Assembly (NCBI GenBank): GCA_021324655.1
Contig: JAJPIP010000017.1
Location: 1 to 64,000, forward strand
Direction of reading: 5' to 3'
DNA length: 64,000 nucleotides
From: Pseudomonadota bacterium
GTDB lineage: Bacteria; Chloroflexota; UBA5177
In this document: positions 47,842 through 57,604 of the stretch, piece after piece
Layout of the letters: every line of letters starts with the position of its first letter
Position numbering within the stretch: position 1 is the first letter of the stretch
The notes under the pieces: generated by a model
What the model was told of the DNA's origin: nothing
The model's input: only the letters and a program-made list of their open reading frames with translations
The model's database searches: none
Position numbers and translations under genes: made by a program

Positions 47842-49134
47842 TCACCGGCCCGTCAACCAGAGGCCGAGGACGGCGGTCACCAGCATGGGCGGGGTGACGA
47901 TCGCACCAATGCGCAGGTAGTCCAGGGCCGAGATATTAAGTCCCTTGCGGCGCAGGAAGAGAAGCCAGATCAGCGTCGCCAGTGAGCCCAGGTGGGTCAG
48001 GTTGGGGCCGAGATCGCAGCCGAGAATCGACCCGAAGATGAGATCCGATCGGATGATACCGGTCACGCCCAGCGAGTGAATCGTCGAGACCATGACCAGC
48101 GCCATCGGCAGGTTATTGATGACATTGGAGCCGGCGGCCGACCCGACCACGCCCGCGGCGATCGCCGCGGGGGGTGAGGTGGTGCCGGCGACGACCAGCG
48201 CCCGTCCCAGCAGGGCCGTGATCCCGCTGTCGTGCAGCCCTTGCACGACGATCAGCATGCCCGCGATGAAACCGAAGATCGGCCAGCTGATCTCTGTGAC
48301 AAGAAGGCGGGGGCGTAGCAGGCGCAGGGTGGCCAGATTGAGAGCCAGCGCGCCCGCTCCCACCACGGCCACCACTCCCAGAGGGAATCGCAGAGCGGCG
48401 CCGGCGAGGTAGGCAGCCGCCAGCGCGGCGAGGAGGCCGAGCGTGCGCCCAAAGCCCGGCACGGCGACACGGGGGCTGATGTCCGCGAAACGTCCCCGCA
48501 GGCTACGCCGAAACAGGACGAGAAAGACGGTCAGGTTGACGAGGATAACGAGAATCGCGGGTAACCAGAGCCGGCTCACGTACGCGCCGAGTGTCAGGTG
48601 AAAGCGGTCCACCATGATGACGTTGAGAGGATTGCTGACGGGAAAGCCGATCGACGCGGTATCGGCGATGAAGGTGGTGGCATACACAAAAGGGAGCGGA
48701 TCGAGGGCGAGGCGAAGCACGAGCGCGTACACGATCGGGGTCAGGACGAGGGCGGCGGAGTCGTTGGCAAAGAGGAGGGAGATACCGGCGCCGATCACGA
48801 AGACGCCCAGGTAGAGGACGACCACGCGTCCACCCGCGACTCGGGCGACCCCGTCCGCGACCCGATCGAAGACGCCGGATTGGTCGGACAAGGCGGCGAT
48901 CGCCATCATGCCGAGAAAGAAGAGGAAGATGTTCCAGGTCTGGACCTCGACGGCGAGCGCCTGCCGCACCGGAACCAGGCCCAGGACGAGCATGGCCAGC
49001 GCCCCGATCACCGCCGTGATTCCCTCATTCAGGCCCGCCGGCCGGGTGACGATGAGTGCCAGGGTGATCACCGCGACCAGCGCGGCAAGCGCAACGTGCA
49101 ACCCCCTTACCTCTGAACGCCGTCCCGCCAACAC
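47842..49134 (-). CDS. SLC13/ArsB-NhaD-type anion transporter
   Basis: LLFANDSAALVLTPIVYAL, ADTASIGFPVSNPLNVIMVDRF, GSAAGSNVINNLPMALVM, GCDLGPNLTHLGSLATLIWL. Confidence 0.88.
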   Translation of the reverse strand: MLAGRRSEVRGLHVALAALVAVITLALIVTRPAGLNEGITAVIGALAMLVLGLVPVRQALAVEVQTWNIFLFFLGMMAIAALSDQSGVFDRVADGVARVAGGRVVVLYLGVFVIGAGISLLFANDSAALVLTPIVYALVLRLALDPLPFVYATTFIADTASIGFPVSNPLNVIMVDRFHLTLGAYVSRLWLPAILVILVNLTVFLVLFRRSLRGRFADISPRVAVPGFGRTLGLLAALAAAYLAGAALRFPLGVVAVVGAGALALNLATLRLLRPRLLVTEISWPIFGFIAGMLIVVQGLHDSGITALLGRALVVAGTTSPPAAIAAGVVGSAAGSNVINNLPMALVMVSTIHSLGVTGIIRSDLIFGSILGCDLGPNLTHLGSLATLIWLLFLRRKGLNISALDYLRIGAIVTPPMLVTAVLGLWLTGR

Positions 49135-49244
49135 ATCAGGGGAGATCGCCGTCTAGGGGATGCCGCGTGTGGCGGATCGTCCTCGTCACGGCACGCGGCA
49201 GAGGGCGCGGGCAGGGCCGACCCGCACGCGCGCCACAACCGGCT

Positions 49245-50876
49245 TTACGCGCGCGGCCCGGCGGCAGTCACGCTCTCCGGCACCTGATCGGCAAAGTTCT
49301 TGCTGAAGTTCTCGCGGAACATGCCGGCGAGCTTGGCCGCTTGCCGGTCATACGCCGCAGGGTCATCCCACGTCTCCCTGGGATGGAGGATCTCGCCCGG
49401 AACGCCCGGGACGTGCTCCGGAACCGAGAGGCCGAAATGCTCGTCCCGGTACGTCGGGACGTTCTGCAAGGAACCGTCCAGCGCGGCACGCACCATGGCC
49501 CGCGTCGCGGCAATATCGATGCGCCGTCCTTCGCCGTACGGTCCCCCTGTCCACCCTGTATTGATCAGCCACACGGTGCTGCGGTAGCGGCGCAGTCGCT
49601 CGCCGAGCATGGATGAATAGGTGACGGGCGGAAGGGGCAGGAAGGGTGCGGCAAAGCAGGTGCTGAAATTGGGCTGGGGCTCCGTCACGCCCTTTTCCGT
49701 TCCCGCCACTTTCGCTGTGTAGCCGGAGAGGAAGTAGTACCGCGCTTGATCGTCGTTGAGACGGGCAATTGGCGGCAAGACGCCGAAGGCATCTGCCGTC
49801 AAGAAGACGATGTTGTCCGGATGGGGCGCGACGCCGCGCGGCTCGACCCGCGGGATGAAGGAGAGCGGGAAGGCGGCACGCGTATTCTCCGTCAACTCGG
49901 CGCTGTCCAGGTCGAGCTGACGCGTCACCGGATCGACGGCGACATTCTCCAGGACGGTACCGAAGCGGTGCACCGCGGCCCAGATGAGCGGCTCGGCATC
50001 GGGAGAGATACGGATCGTCTTGGCGTATGATCCTCCCTCGAAGTTGAAGATGCCGTCCTCGCTCCAACCATGCTCGTCATCGCCCACCAGAATGCGCTCG
50101 GGATCGGTCGAGAGGGTGGTCTTGCCGGTGCCGGAGAGGCCGAAGAAGAGGGCGACATCACCCCGCGGGCCGTAGTTGGCCGAGCAGTGCATGGAGAGGA
50201 CGCCCTGCTTCGGTAGCAGGTAATTGAGGACGGTAAAGATGGACTTCTTGATCTCACCGGCATAGCTGGTACCGCCGATGAGGACGAGCCGCTCCTCGAA
50301 GTTGAGGATGATGAAGGTCTCGGAGCGGGTTCCGTCGATAGCGGGGTCGGCCTTGAAACCGGGCATGTCGATGACGGTGAACTGCGGATCCTGACCGGTG
50401 TCGACGCCCTCGGGCGCGCCGATGAACATGTTGCGCGAGAACAGACTGTGATACGCGGTCTCGGTGATGACCCGGATGGGGAGCCGGTAGCGTGGGTCGG
50501 CGACGGCGTACGGGTTCTGGACGTACAGATCCTTGCCCTGCAGATACTGGCGCACGCGCCGGTAGAGGCGGTCGAACCGATCCGGATCAAAGGGCTGGTT
50601 GACGCTTCCCCACCAGATGTCATTTTCGCTCTGGGGGTCGCGCACGACGTACTTGTCCCGGGGAGAACGGCCGGTATGCTGGCCCGTCTCGAAATTGATC
50701 GGTCCGTCCTGGGCGATCAGCCCCTCTCCACGGCGGACGGCATGCTCGTACAGCGTCGGGACCGGCAGGTTCCAGTACACCCGCCCTGGATTCTCAATGC
50801 CATGCCTCTCAAGCCCATGCGGAGTACGAAGCTGTACCATACCGATTCCTCCCGACGTGCCATTCGGCACCCTCAT
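49245..50876 (-). CDS. pckA: Phosphoenolpyruvate carboxykinase (ATP)
   Basis: [76 protein letters not shown]. Confidence 0.97.
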   Translation of the reverse strand: MRVPNGTSGGIGMVQLRTPHGLERHGIENPGRVYWNLPVPTLYEHAVRRGEGLIAQDGPINFETGQHTGRSPRDKYVVRDPQSENDIWWGSVNQPFDPDRFDRLYRRVRQYLQGKDLYVQNPYAVADPRYRLPIRVITETAYHSLFSRNMFIGAPEGVDTGQDPQFTVIDMPGFKADPAIDGTRSETFIILNFEERLVLIGGTSYAGEIKKSIFTVLNYLLPKQGVLSMHCSANYGPRGDVALFFGLSGTGKTTLSTDPERILVGDDEHGWSEDGIFNFEGGSYAKTIRISPDAEPLIWAAVHRFGTVLENVAVDPVTRQLDLDSAELTENTRAAFPLSFIPRVEPRGVAPHPDNIVFLTADAFGVLPPIARLNDDQARYYFLSGYTAKVAGTEKGVTEPQPNFSTCFAAPFLPLPPVTYSSMLGERLRRYRSTVWLINTGWTGGPYGEGRRIDIAATRAMVRAALDGSLQNVPTYRDEHFGLSVPEHVPGVPGEILHPRETWDDPAAYDRQAAKLAGMFRENFSKNFADQVPESVTAAGPRA

Positions 50877-50927
50877 ATTGCCATAGAGAATTACCGGAAA
50901 TAGTCCCGGCAGCGCGGACCAGTCCCC

Positions 50928-51419
50928 TTAGCGGTAATTGACGAACTGTAGCGGGAGGTCGTAATCCTGCGCGCGAACGATCTGCTGCACCCGCTGGAGC
51001 TCGTCCCGGCTCTTGCCACTCACCCGCACCGCGTCTCCTTGAATCTGCGCTTTGGCCTTGGGCGCCTGATCGCGGATCAGTTTCACGACCGAGCGCGCCA
51101 GTTCGGGCGATAGACCATGCTTGAGGGTGATCCGTTGCCGCACAGTTCCACCCGACGCCGCCTCGAGCGAACCGAAACTGAGAATCTTGAGATCGAGCCC
51201 GCGCCGGACCATCTTCGACTCGAGGACATCGACGATCGAGCGCAGCGTCATATCAGACGGCGCCTCAACGGTCAGCACATCCTTGTCCAGAGTGATGTGT
51301 GATCCGCTGTCCTTCAGATCGTAGCGCTGCCGCATCTCGCGCTGTGTCTGATCGATGGCATTGACCATCTCCTGATGGTCGTACTCAGACACGATGTCGA
51401 ATGAGTTATCGCCTGCCAT
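50928..51419 (-). CDS. YajQ family nucleotide-binding protein
   Basis: MAGDNSFDIVSEYDHQEMVNAIDQTQREMRQRYDLKDSGSHITL...AKAQIQGDAVRVSGKSRDELQRVQQIVRAQDYDLPLQFVNYR. Confidence 0.95.
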   Translation of the reverse strand: MAGDNSFDIVSEYDHQEMVNAIDQTQREMRQRYDLKDSGSHITLDKDVLTVEAPSDMTLRSIVDVLESKMVRRGLDLKILSFGSLEAASGGTVRQRITLKHGLSPELARSVVKLIRDQAPKAKAQIQGDAVRVSGKSRDELQRVQQIVRAQDYDLPLQFVNYR

Positions 51420-51518
51420 GGCCCATTATGCCGTTCGCACATAGGGGAACCGGCGTGCCGCGGCACACTCTGTGCTGCGACAGAAAGTGGGTGCTTAAAT
51501 TGCCGCTAGGAGGCACGG

Positions 51519-51848
51519 ATGACTTCACGCGAGGCGATGCTGGAGATTGCACGGAGGTTGGAGGAAGAACTCGCCGGCCATCCGCTCGACAATCACCGCC
51601 TTCGCGAGATCGAGACCATCGTACGGTTGCTTATTCCTCATCTCACGCGTGCCGTCGTCGGCGCGCTCCAGAGGGATGGAGAAACGCCGGATCTCCATGC
51701 GGCCCGCGCCGCCTTACAGGCAGCACGCGATCAATTGGGCTGGACCGCGCGCCGGCCCGAGGCTGACACCACGCACTACGTGCAGAGTCGTCTACTGCAG
51801 ACGGTACGCCTGGCCTGCCGCGGTCTCGAGGTGCTCCACGTGACCTAG
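51519..51848 (+). CDS. Hypothetical protein (109 aa)
   Basis: ORF with SD-like tagGAGGcacgg upstream; tail overlaps convergent response regulator stop by 4 bp. Confidence 0.55.
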   Translation: MTSREAMLEIARRLEEELAGHPLDNHRLREIETIVRLLIPHLTRAVVGALQRDGETPDLHAARAALQAARDQLGWTARRPEADTTHYVQSRLLQTVRLACRGLEVLHVT

Positions 51849-52261
51849 CCGCGCCGATAATCGTTGTTGACCGTGTGCGGCGGGTCTCCATTCAGTCCCA
51901 GCCTGTGTTGGATCATTGTCAAGAGATCATCAATATCGAAAGGCTTGACCAGATAGTGGATGCCGTGCACGCCCATCCATCCTGCCCGTTGCCGCAGATC
52001 ATCGACCGCGGCCGAGCAGACAATCACCGGCACCTGCCGCAGGGCGGGTTCCGCGTCCAACCGCTTGAGGATGTGCCATCCGCTCTCGCGCGTCCGCATT
52101 CGGACGTCGAGGATGATCAGATCCGGCTTTGCTTCCGCCACGCAGCGCACCGCATCATCCTCCTCCGAGCAGACAGTCACGTGCCAGCCGTGCTCGCTGA
52201 GCAGCTCAGACACCAGAGAGGTAAAGTCGCGGTCGTCGTCGATCAGGACGATAGTGGGCAT
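51845..52261 (-). CDS. Stand-alone response regulator receiver protein
   Basis: MPTIVLIDDDRDFTSLVSELLSEHGW...DLIILDVRMRTRESGW...YLVKPFDIDDLL. Confidence 0.9.
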   Translation of the reverse strand: MPTIVLIDDDRDFTSLVSELLSEHGWHVTVCSEEDDAVRCVAEAKPDLIILDVRMRTRESGWHILKRLDAEPALRQVPVIVCSAAVDDLRQRAGWMGVHGIHYLVKPFDIDDLLTMIQHRLGLNGDPPHTVNNDYRRG

Positions 52262-52389
52262 CGCGACAGTGCATCGCTTTCAATGCGTGGTTGGCGCCAG
52301 TATGACACAGACGTAGCGTATTGGCGAGAGGGAGACGAAACGGCGGCGCTGCCACGGGGACGACTCTCTGTGATTTGGGCTCTTCCCCG

Positions 52390-53748
52390 TCAAAGGATGG
52401 TGTACAGCAGACCGGCGGCGGCCGCCGTCATGATGAGCGTCGTGGCCCACAGCACGACGTTCAGTCCCAGTCCGTTCGTGTACTCTCCCATCACGTCTTT
52501 CCGGTTGGCCACCAGGATGAGCAAGACGAGGAGCGGCGGCGTAATGAAGCCGTTGACCGCCGCCGAGATCACGAGGGCGTAGAGAGGACTGATGCCGAGG
52601 AAGTTGATACCGAGGCCAACTAGAGTGGCGACGGTCAGGACGCCATAGAAACGCCTGGCTTTGTCGGGAGCCTGGTTGAGACCGCGGCCCCACCCGAACA
52701 AGGAGGCGGTGGCGTCGGCAATGGATCCGGTTAGTGCGGGCACCGCCAGAATCCCGGCTCCCAGCATGCCGATGGCCCACATGATGGTTGCTCCGGAACC
52801 CAGCAGCGGCCGCAATGCCTCGGCTGCCTGGACGGCCGTCGTGATGTGGTGCTTGCCGTGCGTGAACAGCGTTTCGGCGCTGGACACTTCGATGAAGAAG
52901 ATGATGATGTTCGAGAAGATCATCCCGACGTTCGTGTCCCAGGCCGTCTCTTTGAGTTGCCGCGGATTGACTTTCATGCGCAGATACTTGCCGAGCCGGA
53001 CGTCCTGGGCGACGCGGCTGGTGGTCACCACGGTATCGGGTGCGCGGTTGTCGTCATCCTCCAGGTCCGCCTGCCAGAACATCAGATAAGGGGAGACGTT
53101 GCCTCCCAACGTGGTGACCAGCAACGTCAGGAACGCCCTGCTCAGACCGATCTGCGGCACCAAGGTCCCGTGGATGATCGCTCCCACGTTCGGCCTGGCT
53201 ATGAAGGAGGTCACGACGTAGCCGAGGAGGGCCAGGGTGAGCCACTTGAAGGTGTTCTCGATGACATGGAAGTTCCCAAAAACGAGGAACAGCAGAATGA
53301 GCAGGGCGATGGGCACGACCAGAATCTTGACGGAGAGGGGAACGAACATCCCGATCGCGGCGCCCATGGCCCCGATGTCCGCGCCCGCGTTGATGACGTT
53401 GGCGACGATCAGGCCCAGCACGGCGGCATAGACGAGCGGCTGAGGATACTGCTCCTTGAGAATCGCGGCGAGACCCTGCTGCCGGACAATTGCGACCTTG
53501 GAGGCCATGTACTGGACGGAAGCCAGCATGGGCAGCGTCAGAAGGGTGGTCCAGAGCAGCCCGTACCCGGCTTGCGCGCCCGCCTGGGCATAGGTGGCAA
53601 TCCCGGTCGGGCAGTCGTCCGCTGCGCCGGAGATGAGTCCGGGACCGAGGATAGACAGAAGTCGCGCCGCCGGCCGGCGGTGGACCGGTTCCGGCTCGGG
53701 AGCAGACACGGCTCTCGAGTCGTCAGGCGGCGACTGCGGCACATGCAT
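52390..53748 (-). CDS. Nramp-like divalent metal transporter with divergent metal-binding motifs
   Basis: LGPGLISGAADDCPTGIATYAQAGAQAGYGLLWTTLLTLPML; LGGNVSPYLMFWQADLEDDD; start MHVPQSPPDDSRAV at 53748. Confidence 0.87.
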   Translation of the reverse strand: MHVPQSPPDDSRAVSAPEPEPVHRRPAARLLSILGPGLISGAADDCPTGIATYAQAGAQAGYGLLWTTLLTLPMLASVQYMASKVAIVRQQGLAAILKEQYPQPLVYAAVLGLIVANVINAGADIGAMGAAIGMFVPLSVKILVVPIALLILLFLVFGNFHVIENTFKWLTLALLGYVVTSFIARPNVGAIIHGTLVPQIGLSRAFLTLLVTTLGGNVSPYLMFWQADLEDDDNRAPDTVVTTSRVAQDVRLGKYLRMKVNPRQLKETAWDTNVGMIFSNIIIFFIEVSSAETLFTHGKHHITTAVQAAEALRPLLGSGATIMWAIGMLGAGILAVPALTGSIADATASLFGWGRGLNQAPDKARRFYGVLTVATLVGLGINFLGISPLYALVISAAVNGFITPPLLVLLILVANRKDVMGEYTNGLGLNVVLWATTLIMTAAAAGLLYTIL

Positions 53749-53784
53749 CGTGCAAAGCAACCCTGACCTGTAACGTTGTCGGCC

Positions 53785-53821
53785 TTCATGCAGACCGCAT
53801 GAACATTGCATCTCGATGCAA
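53785..53821. promoter_or_regulatory. Two stacked perfect inverted repeats upstream of the Nramp-like gene; candidate metalloregulator operator
   Basis: TTCATGC-agacc-GCATGAA (53785-53803) and TTGCATC-tc-GATGCAA (53806-53821). Confidence 0.55.
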
Positions 53822-53919
53822 ATTCCAGACCAGAAGAACGCCGGCCGCTCCAGGAGAACCGTAGCCGCGAGGTCGCGACCCTGCTAGGCTTGGGCAGAGA
53901 CCTCCGCAAGGCGAACCAC

Positions 53920-56193
53920 ATGGCGCTTTACCGCTACTCATCCTGGGACGGCAGCCAGGAGATTCCGGATTTCACCGCCGACGATCTACTCGAATCCATG
54001 GCGGATGACTTGCTGCGTGGCGGTGATCCGCAACGTGCCCTGCAGCGGTTGTTGCGCCGCGGCTTCCAACTCCCCGACGGTCGCCGCTTCGAGGGTCTAC
54101 ACCGCCTGACGCAGGAGATGCGTCGCTACCGGCAGGATGCGCTTTCCCGCTACGACCCGAACGGGGTGATGGATCGCGTGCGCGAGCAACTGGAGAACAT
54201 CCTCCGCCTGGAGCGTGATGAGATCGAGCGGCGCGGTGAACCGAGCGGGCTGGACCGCCCGGGAGCGGCCGACAGCGGCAGTCGTCCCGACGGAGAATCG
54301 CCGCGTGGTGATGCCGGCGACGAGCAGGCGGACGAGATGGGCCGCCCGGAGCCGCGGCAGACAGACGGCGGCCAGCAAGTGGAGGGTCAATCCGGCCCCT
54401 CGGAGGCTTCCGGCGACTCTTCCGGCGGTCAGATGTCGCCATCAGCCGAGTCGCCGTCCGGCGCGGCGAGTGAGGGTGACGGGGCTGGGATGTCCGGCAG
54501 CGGACAGTCGGGTGGCGCGAGCAGCGCGCCCGATGAGCAACAGTTCCGTGACATGCTCCGGCGCATGTTGGAGCGCAAGGAGCAGTATCTCGACAGTCTG
54601 CCCCGTGACAATGCGGGGCGGATCCACGGCTTGCGCGAGTACGATTTCCTCTCCCCGGAAGCTCGCGAGGAGTTCGAGCGCCTGGTTGGGGGCATGCAGC
54701 GCGAGCTGATGGAGCAATACTTCCAGGGCCTGAAGCAGGGAATCGGCAGCCTCACACCGGAGCAGATGGATGCCATCCGTCAGATGGTGCGCGACCTCAA
54801 CGAGATGATGGAAGCGGCCGCGGCCGGTGACATGAACGCGTTCGATCGTTTCATGGAGCAGTACCGCGACTACTTCCCGCCGGGTATCGAGAGCCTGGAC
54901 GATTTGCTGCAGCACCTGCAGCGACAGGCGTCCGCCATGCAGTCCCTGCTGGACAGCATGGATCCGGAACAGCGCGCCGAGCTGCAGGCGATGATGGATG
55001 AGCTGTTGCGCGATGACCGCTTGCGCCTCGATCTCGCGCGGCTTGGCGCGAACCTGGCACAGATGGGATATGCTCCGAACCCAACCGCGTATCCTTTCCG
55101 TGGCAGCGAGTCCCCGGGTTTCGGGCAGTCGCTGGAGATGATGCGCCGTCTCCAGGCCATGGAAGATCTGGAGAACGCCCTGCGCGGCGGTGACCCGCTC
55201 GACGCACTCTCCCAGGCTGGGCAGCAGGATGCGTCCGGCCTCTTCGGACCACAGTTGGGCGGACAGATCGAGGCGGTCAAAGACATGGCCCAGGCGCTCC
55301 TCGAGGCCGGGTACCTCCAGCGCGATGGCGATGCGCTCACTCTGACGGCGCGGGCCATTCGCAAGCTGGGTGATGCCTCGCTGCGCGAAATCTTTCAGCG
55401 TCTCCGCGCCGACCGTCAGGGTGGGCATACGACGCCGCGTAAAGGCATGGGCGGGGATCTGACGCAAGAGAGCCGGCCCTACCAGTTCGGCGACTCCTTC
55501 CAGGTCGACATCAAGGCGACGGTGATGAACGGTGTCTCCCGTGTCGGGCCCGGCTCTCCGGTGCATCTCCACGCTGACGACTTTGCCATCTACGAGACGG
55601 AGCGGTCCGTGCAGCATGCCACCGTACTGGCTCTGGACATGTCCCACTCCATGTACCTTTCAGGGCTCTTCCTCGAGGCCAAGAAAACGGCTCTGGCGCT
55701 CGACAGTCTGATTCGCGGACAGTTCCCGCGGGACGCTCTCTACCTCATCGGTTTCGCCGATGTGGCATTCGAGATGACGCAGGACCAGTTGCCAGGGCTG
55801 CAGGAAAACGACTACGTGCAGGGCACGAACTACGAGATGGCGCTCTCGCTGGCCCGGCGTCTGCTGGCCCGTCATCGTGGCGGCAACCGCCAGATCCTCT
55901 TCGTGACCGATGGTGAGCCAACTGCCTGTACACTGCCCAGCGGCGCCGTCTTCTTCAACTGGCCGCCCCATCCCTTTGTCCTGGAGTCGGCGCTCTCCGA
56001 GGCCGCCCAGTGCGCTCGCGACGGCATCACCATCAATACCTTCCTGCTCGATCCGTCGCCGCGCCTCATCGCCTTCGGCGAAGAGTTCACCGCGATAAAC
56101 CGCGGCCGCATGTTCCTGACCGGGCCGTATCATCTGGGTGATCAGGTGGTGCTGGACTATCTGCAGGGACGGTCCGTCAAAAAACTGCGCTGA
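53920..56193 (+). CDS. VWA domain-containing protein with long Gly/Ser/Asp-rich insert
   Basis: C-terminal VWA: LALDMSHSMYLSGLFLEAKK (MIDAS DxSxS), ILFVTDGEPTA; likely start MALYRYSSWDGSQEIPDF at 53920. Confidence 0.85.
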   Translation: MALYRYSSWDGSQEIPDFTADDLLESMADDLLRGGDPQRALQRLLRRGFQLPDGRRFEGLHRLTQEMRRYRQDALSRYDPNGVMDRVREQLENILRLERDEIERRGEPSGLDRPGAADSGSRPDGESPRGDAGDEQADEMGRPEPRQTDGGQQVEGQSGPSEASGDSSGGQMSPSAESPSGAASEGDGAGMSGSGQSGGASSAPDEQQFRDMLRRMLERKEQYLDSLPRDNAGRIHGLREYDFLSPEAREEFERLVGGMQRELMEQYFQGLKQGIGSLTPEQMDAIRQMVRDLNEMMEAAAAGDMNAFDRFMEQYRDYFPPGIESLDDLLQHLQRQASAMQSLLDSMDPEQRAELQAMMDELLRDDRLRLDLARLGANLAQMGYAPNPTAYPFRGSESPGFGQSLEMMRRLQAMEDLENALRGGDPLDALSQAGQQDASGLFGPQLGGQIEAVKDMAQALLEAGYLQRDGDALTLTARAIRKLGDASLREIFQRLRADRQGGHTTPRKGMGGDLTQESRPYQFGDSFQVDIKATVMNGVSRVGPGSPVHLHADDFAIYETERSVQHATVLALDMSHSMYLSGLFLEAKKTALALDSLIRGQFPRDALYLIGFADVAFEMTQDQLPGLQENDYVQGTNYEMALSLARRLLARHRGGNRQILFVTDGEPTACTLPSGAVFFNWPPHPFVLESALSEAAQCARDGITINTFLLDPSPRLIAFGEEFTAINRGRMFLTGPYHLGDQVVLDYLQGRSVKKLR

Positions 56194-56201
56194 GGCGTGA
56201 G

Positions 56202-56606
56202 ATGGATGAACTCAAGCCGCGCATGCCCATTCGCCGTTTCGATGTCTTCGCCGATTACCACCGCGTCCAGAACGAAGAGCGGGGCATGCCGGAGAACCTG
56301 GCGAAGGGCCGTGCCGTCTGGGCAGCCAAGGTGGTGGCAGGACGCCGCTATGGCGGTGTGCCGTCCACCGGTCCGCACGCCGGCAAACTCGGCGGACGCG
56401 CCGCGGCGGAGCCGGAGGAGGATAACGAATTTCGCAGCATCGGCGGCGTGCCGCAGACCGACCAGACCTTTGACCGCGAGATTATCGATCGCATGGGGCC
56501 CGAGTTTTATCGGCAGGTCTTTCACCCGGCGATCGCGGAGGCGGCACGCAACGGCAAGCGGTACGAGGATATTCGCGACGAGATTCGGGCGCCATGGAAG
56601 AGGTGA
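56202..56606 (+). CDS. Hypothetical protein (134 aa)
   Basis: Same strand, 8 bp downstream of VWA gene; no family recognised. Confidence 0.65.
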   Translation: MDELKPRMPIRRFDVFADYHRVQNEERGMPENLAKGRAVWAAKVVAGRRYGGVPSTGPHAGKLGGRAAAEPEEDNEFRSIGGVPQTDQTFDREIIDRMGPEFYRQVFHPAIAEAARNGKRYEDIRDEIRAPWKR

Positions 56607-56611
56607 ACGCT

Positions 56612-57529
56612 ATGACAACTGCTGCCAGTATTCATCCCCAAACCGAGGTCGGCCTGCTCGCGCTCAGCGTGGCCGATCTCGATAGGTCCATTGACTTCTA
56701 CACGGGTGTCATTGGCCTGCAGGTGCTGGAACGCGACGAGGACGAAGCGGTCCTGGGAGCGGGCGGGCGCCCACTGCTCGTACTGGAAGAGAGATCGGGC
56801 GCCGGGGCCTGGCCGCGTGGAGGGCAGTCGTACACCGGGCTCTATCACTTCGCCCTTCTGCTCCCGACACGCGCGGATCTTGGCCGCTGGGTCGATCACT
56901 ATATCCAATTGGGGCTGCCGCTTGGTCAGGGGGATCACCTGGTCAGTGAGGCGCTCTACCTGGAAGATCCCGACGGCCACGGGATTGAGATCTACCGCGA
57001 TCGGCCGCGCTCGGAATGGACGTGGGAGAACGGCCGCGTCCGCATGGCAGCGGACCCCGTGGACATCCGCGGGATGATCGCCGAAGCGCGGGCGGAAGGG
57101 CGTCCGTTCGAGGGGTTGCCGGCCGGAACCAAGCTGGGACACATGCACCTGCAGGTGGGAGACATCGGCGACGCGGAGCGCTTCTATCACGACATCTTGG
57201 GCTTTGATGTGGTGGCGCGGATGCCCTCGGCGCTCTTCATCTCGGCCGGCGGGTATCACCATCACATCGGCGCCAATACCTGGCACAGCCGCGGGGCAGG
57301 TTCGGCCCCGGATGGGTCTGTCAATCTGCGCTTCTACACCATCGTGCTCCCGTCCGAAGAGGCACGCCGCGCGGTGCTGGATCGGGTCGAAGCGGCCGGC
57401 ATTCCCACGCGCCGCATTGGGGAGGCGGTGGCGGTGGATGACCCATGGGGCAACACCATCGTCTTCGAAGTCGGGGGCGCCGCCTCCGGTTCGGAGGCCC
57501 GCTCTCTTCACCGCGCGCTCTCCGGCTAG
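56612..57529 (+). CDS. VOC family / catechol 2,3-dioxygenase-like protein (CatE-like, two VOC modules)
   Basis: GLLALSVADLDRSIDFYTGVIGLQVLERDEDEAVLGAGGRPLLVLEE...LYLEDPDGHGIEIYRDRPRSEW...LGHMHLQVGDIGDAERFYHDILGF. Confidence 0.9.
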   Translation: MTTAASIHPQTEVGLLALSVADLDRSIDFYTGVIGLQVLERDEDEAVLGAGGRPLLVLEERSGAGAWPRGGQSYTGLYHFALLLPTRADLGRWVDHYIQLGLPLGQGDHLVSEALYLEDPDGHGIEIYRDRPRSEWTWENGRVRMAADPVDIRGMIAEARAEGRPFEGLPAGTKLGHMHLQVGDIGDAERFYHDILGFDVVARMPSALFISAGGYHHHIGANTWHSRGAGSAPDGSVNLRFYTIVLPSEEARRAVLDRVEAAGIPTRRIGEAVAVDDPWGNTIVFEVGGAASGSEARSLHRALSG

Positions 57530-57604
57530 ATCAGGACCAAAATCCTCTGGGCCGGGGGACTGTCGCTCGTTGCGGACCCGATTGCCGTCGGGTTAGATGG
57601 CAGA

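Noticed and set aside
53806-53919. Upstream extension of the VWA ORF from 53806
   Set aside because: Would start with TTG inside the palindromic operator; ATG at 53920 (MALYRYSSWDG) is more plausible.
54442-55647. 401-aa minus-strand ORF
   Set aside because: Antisense to the VWA gene; His/Leu/Arg-rich reverse-frame artefact.
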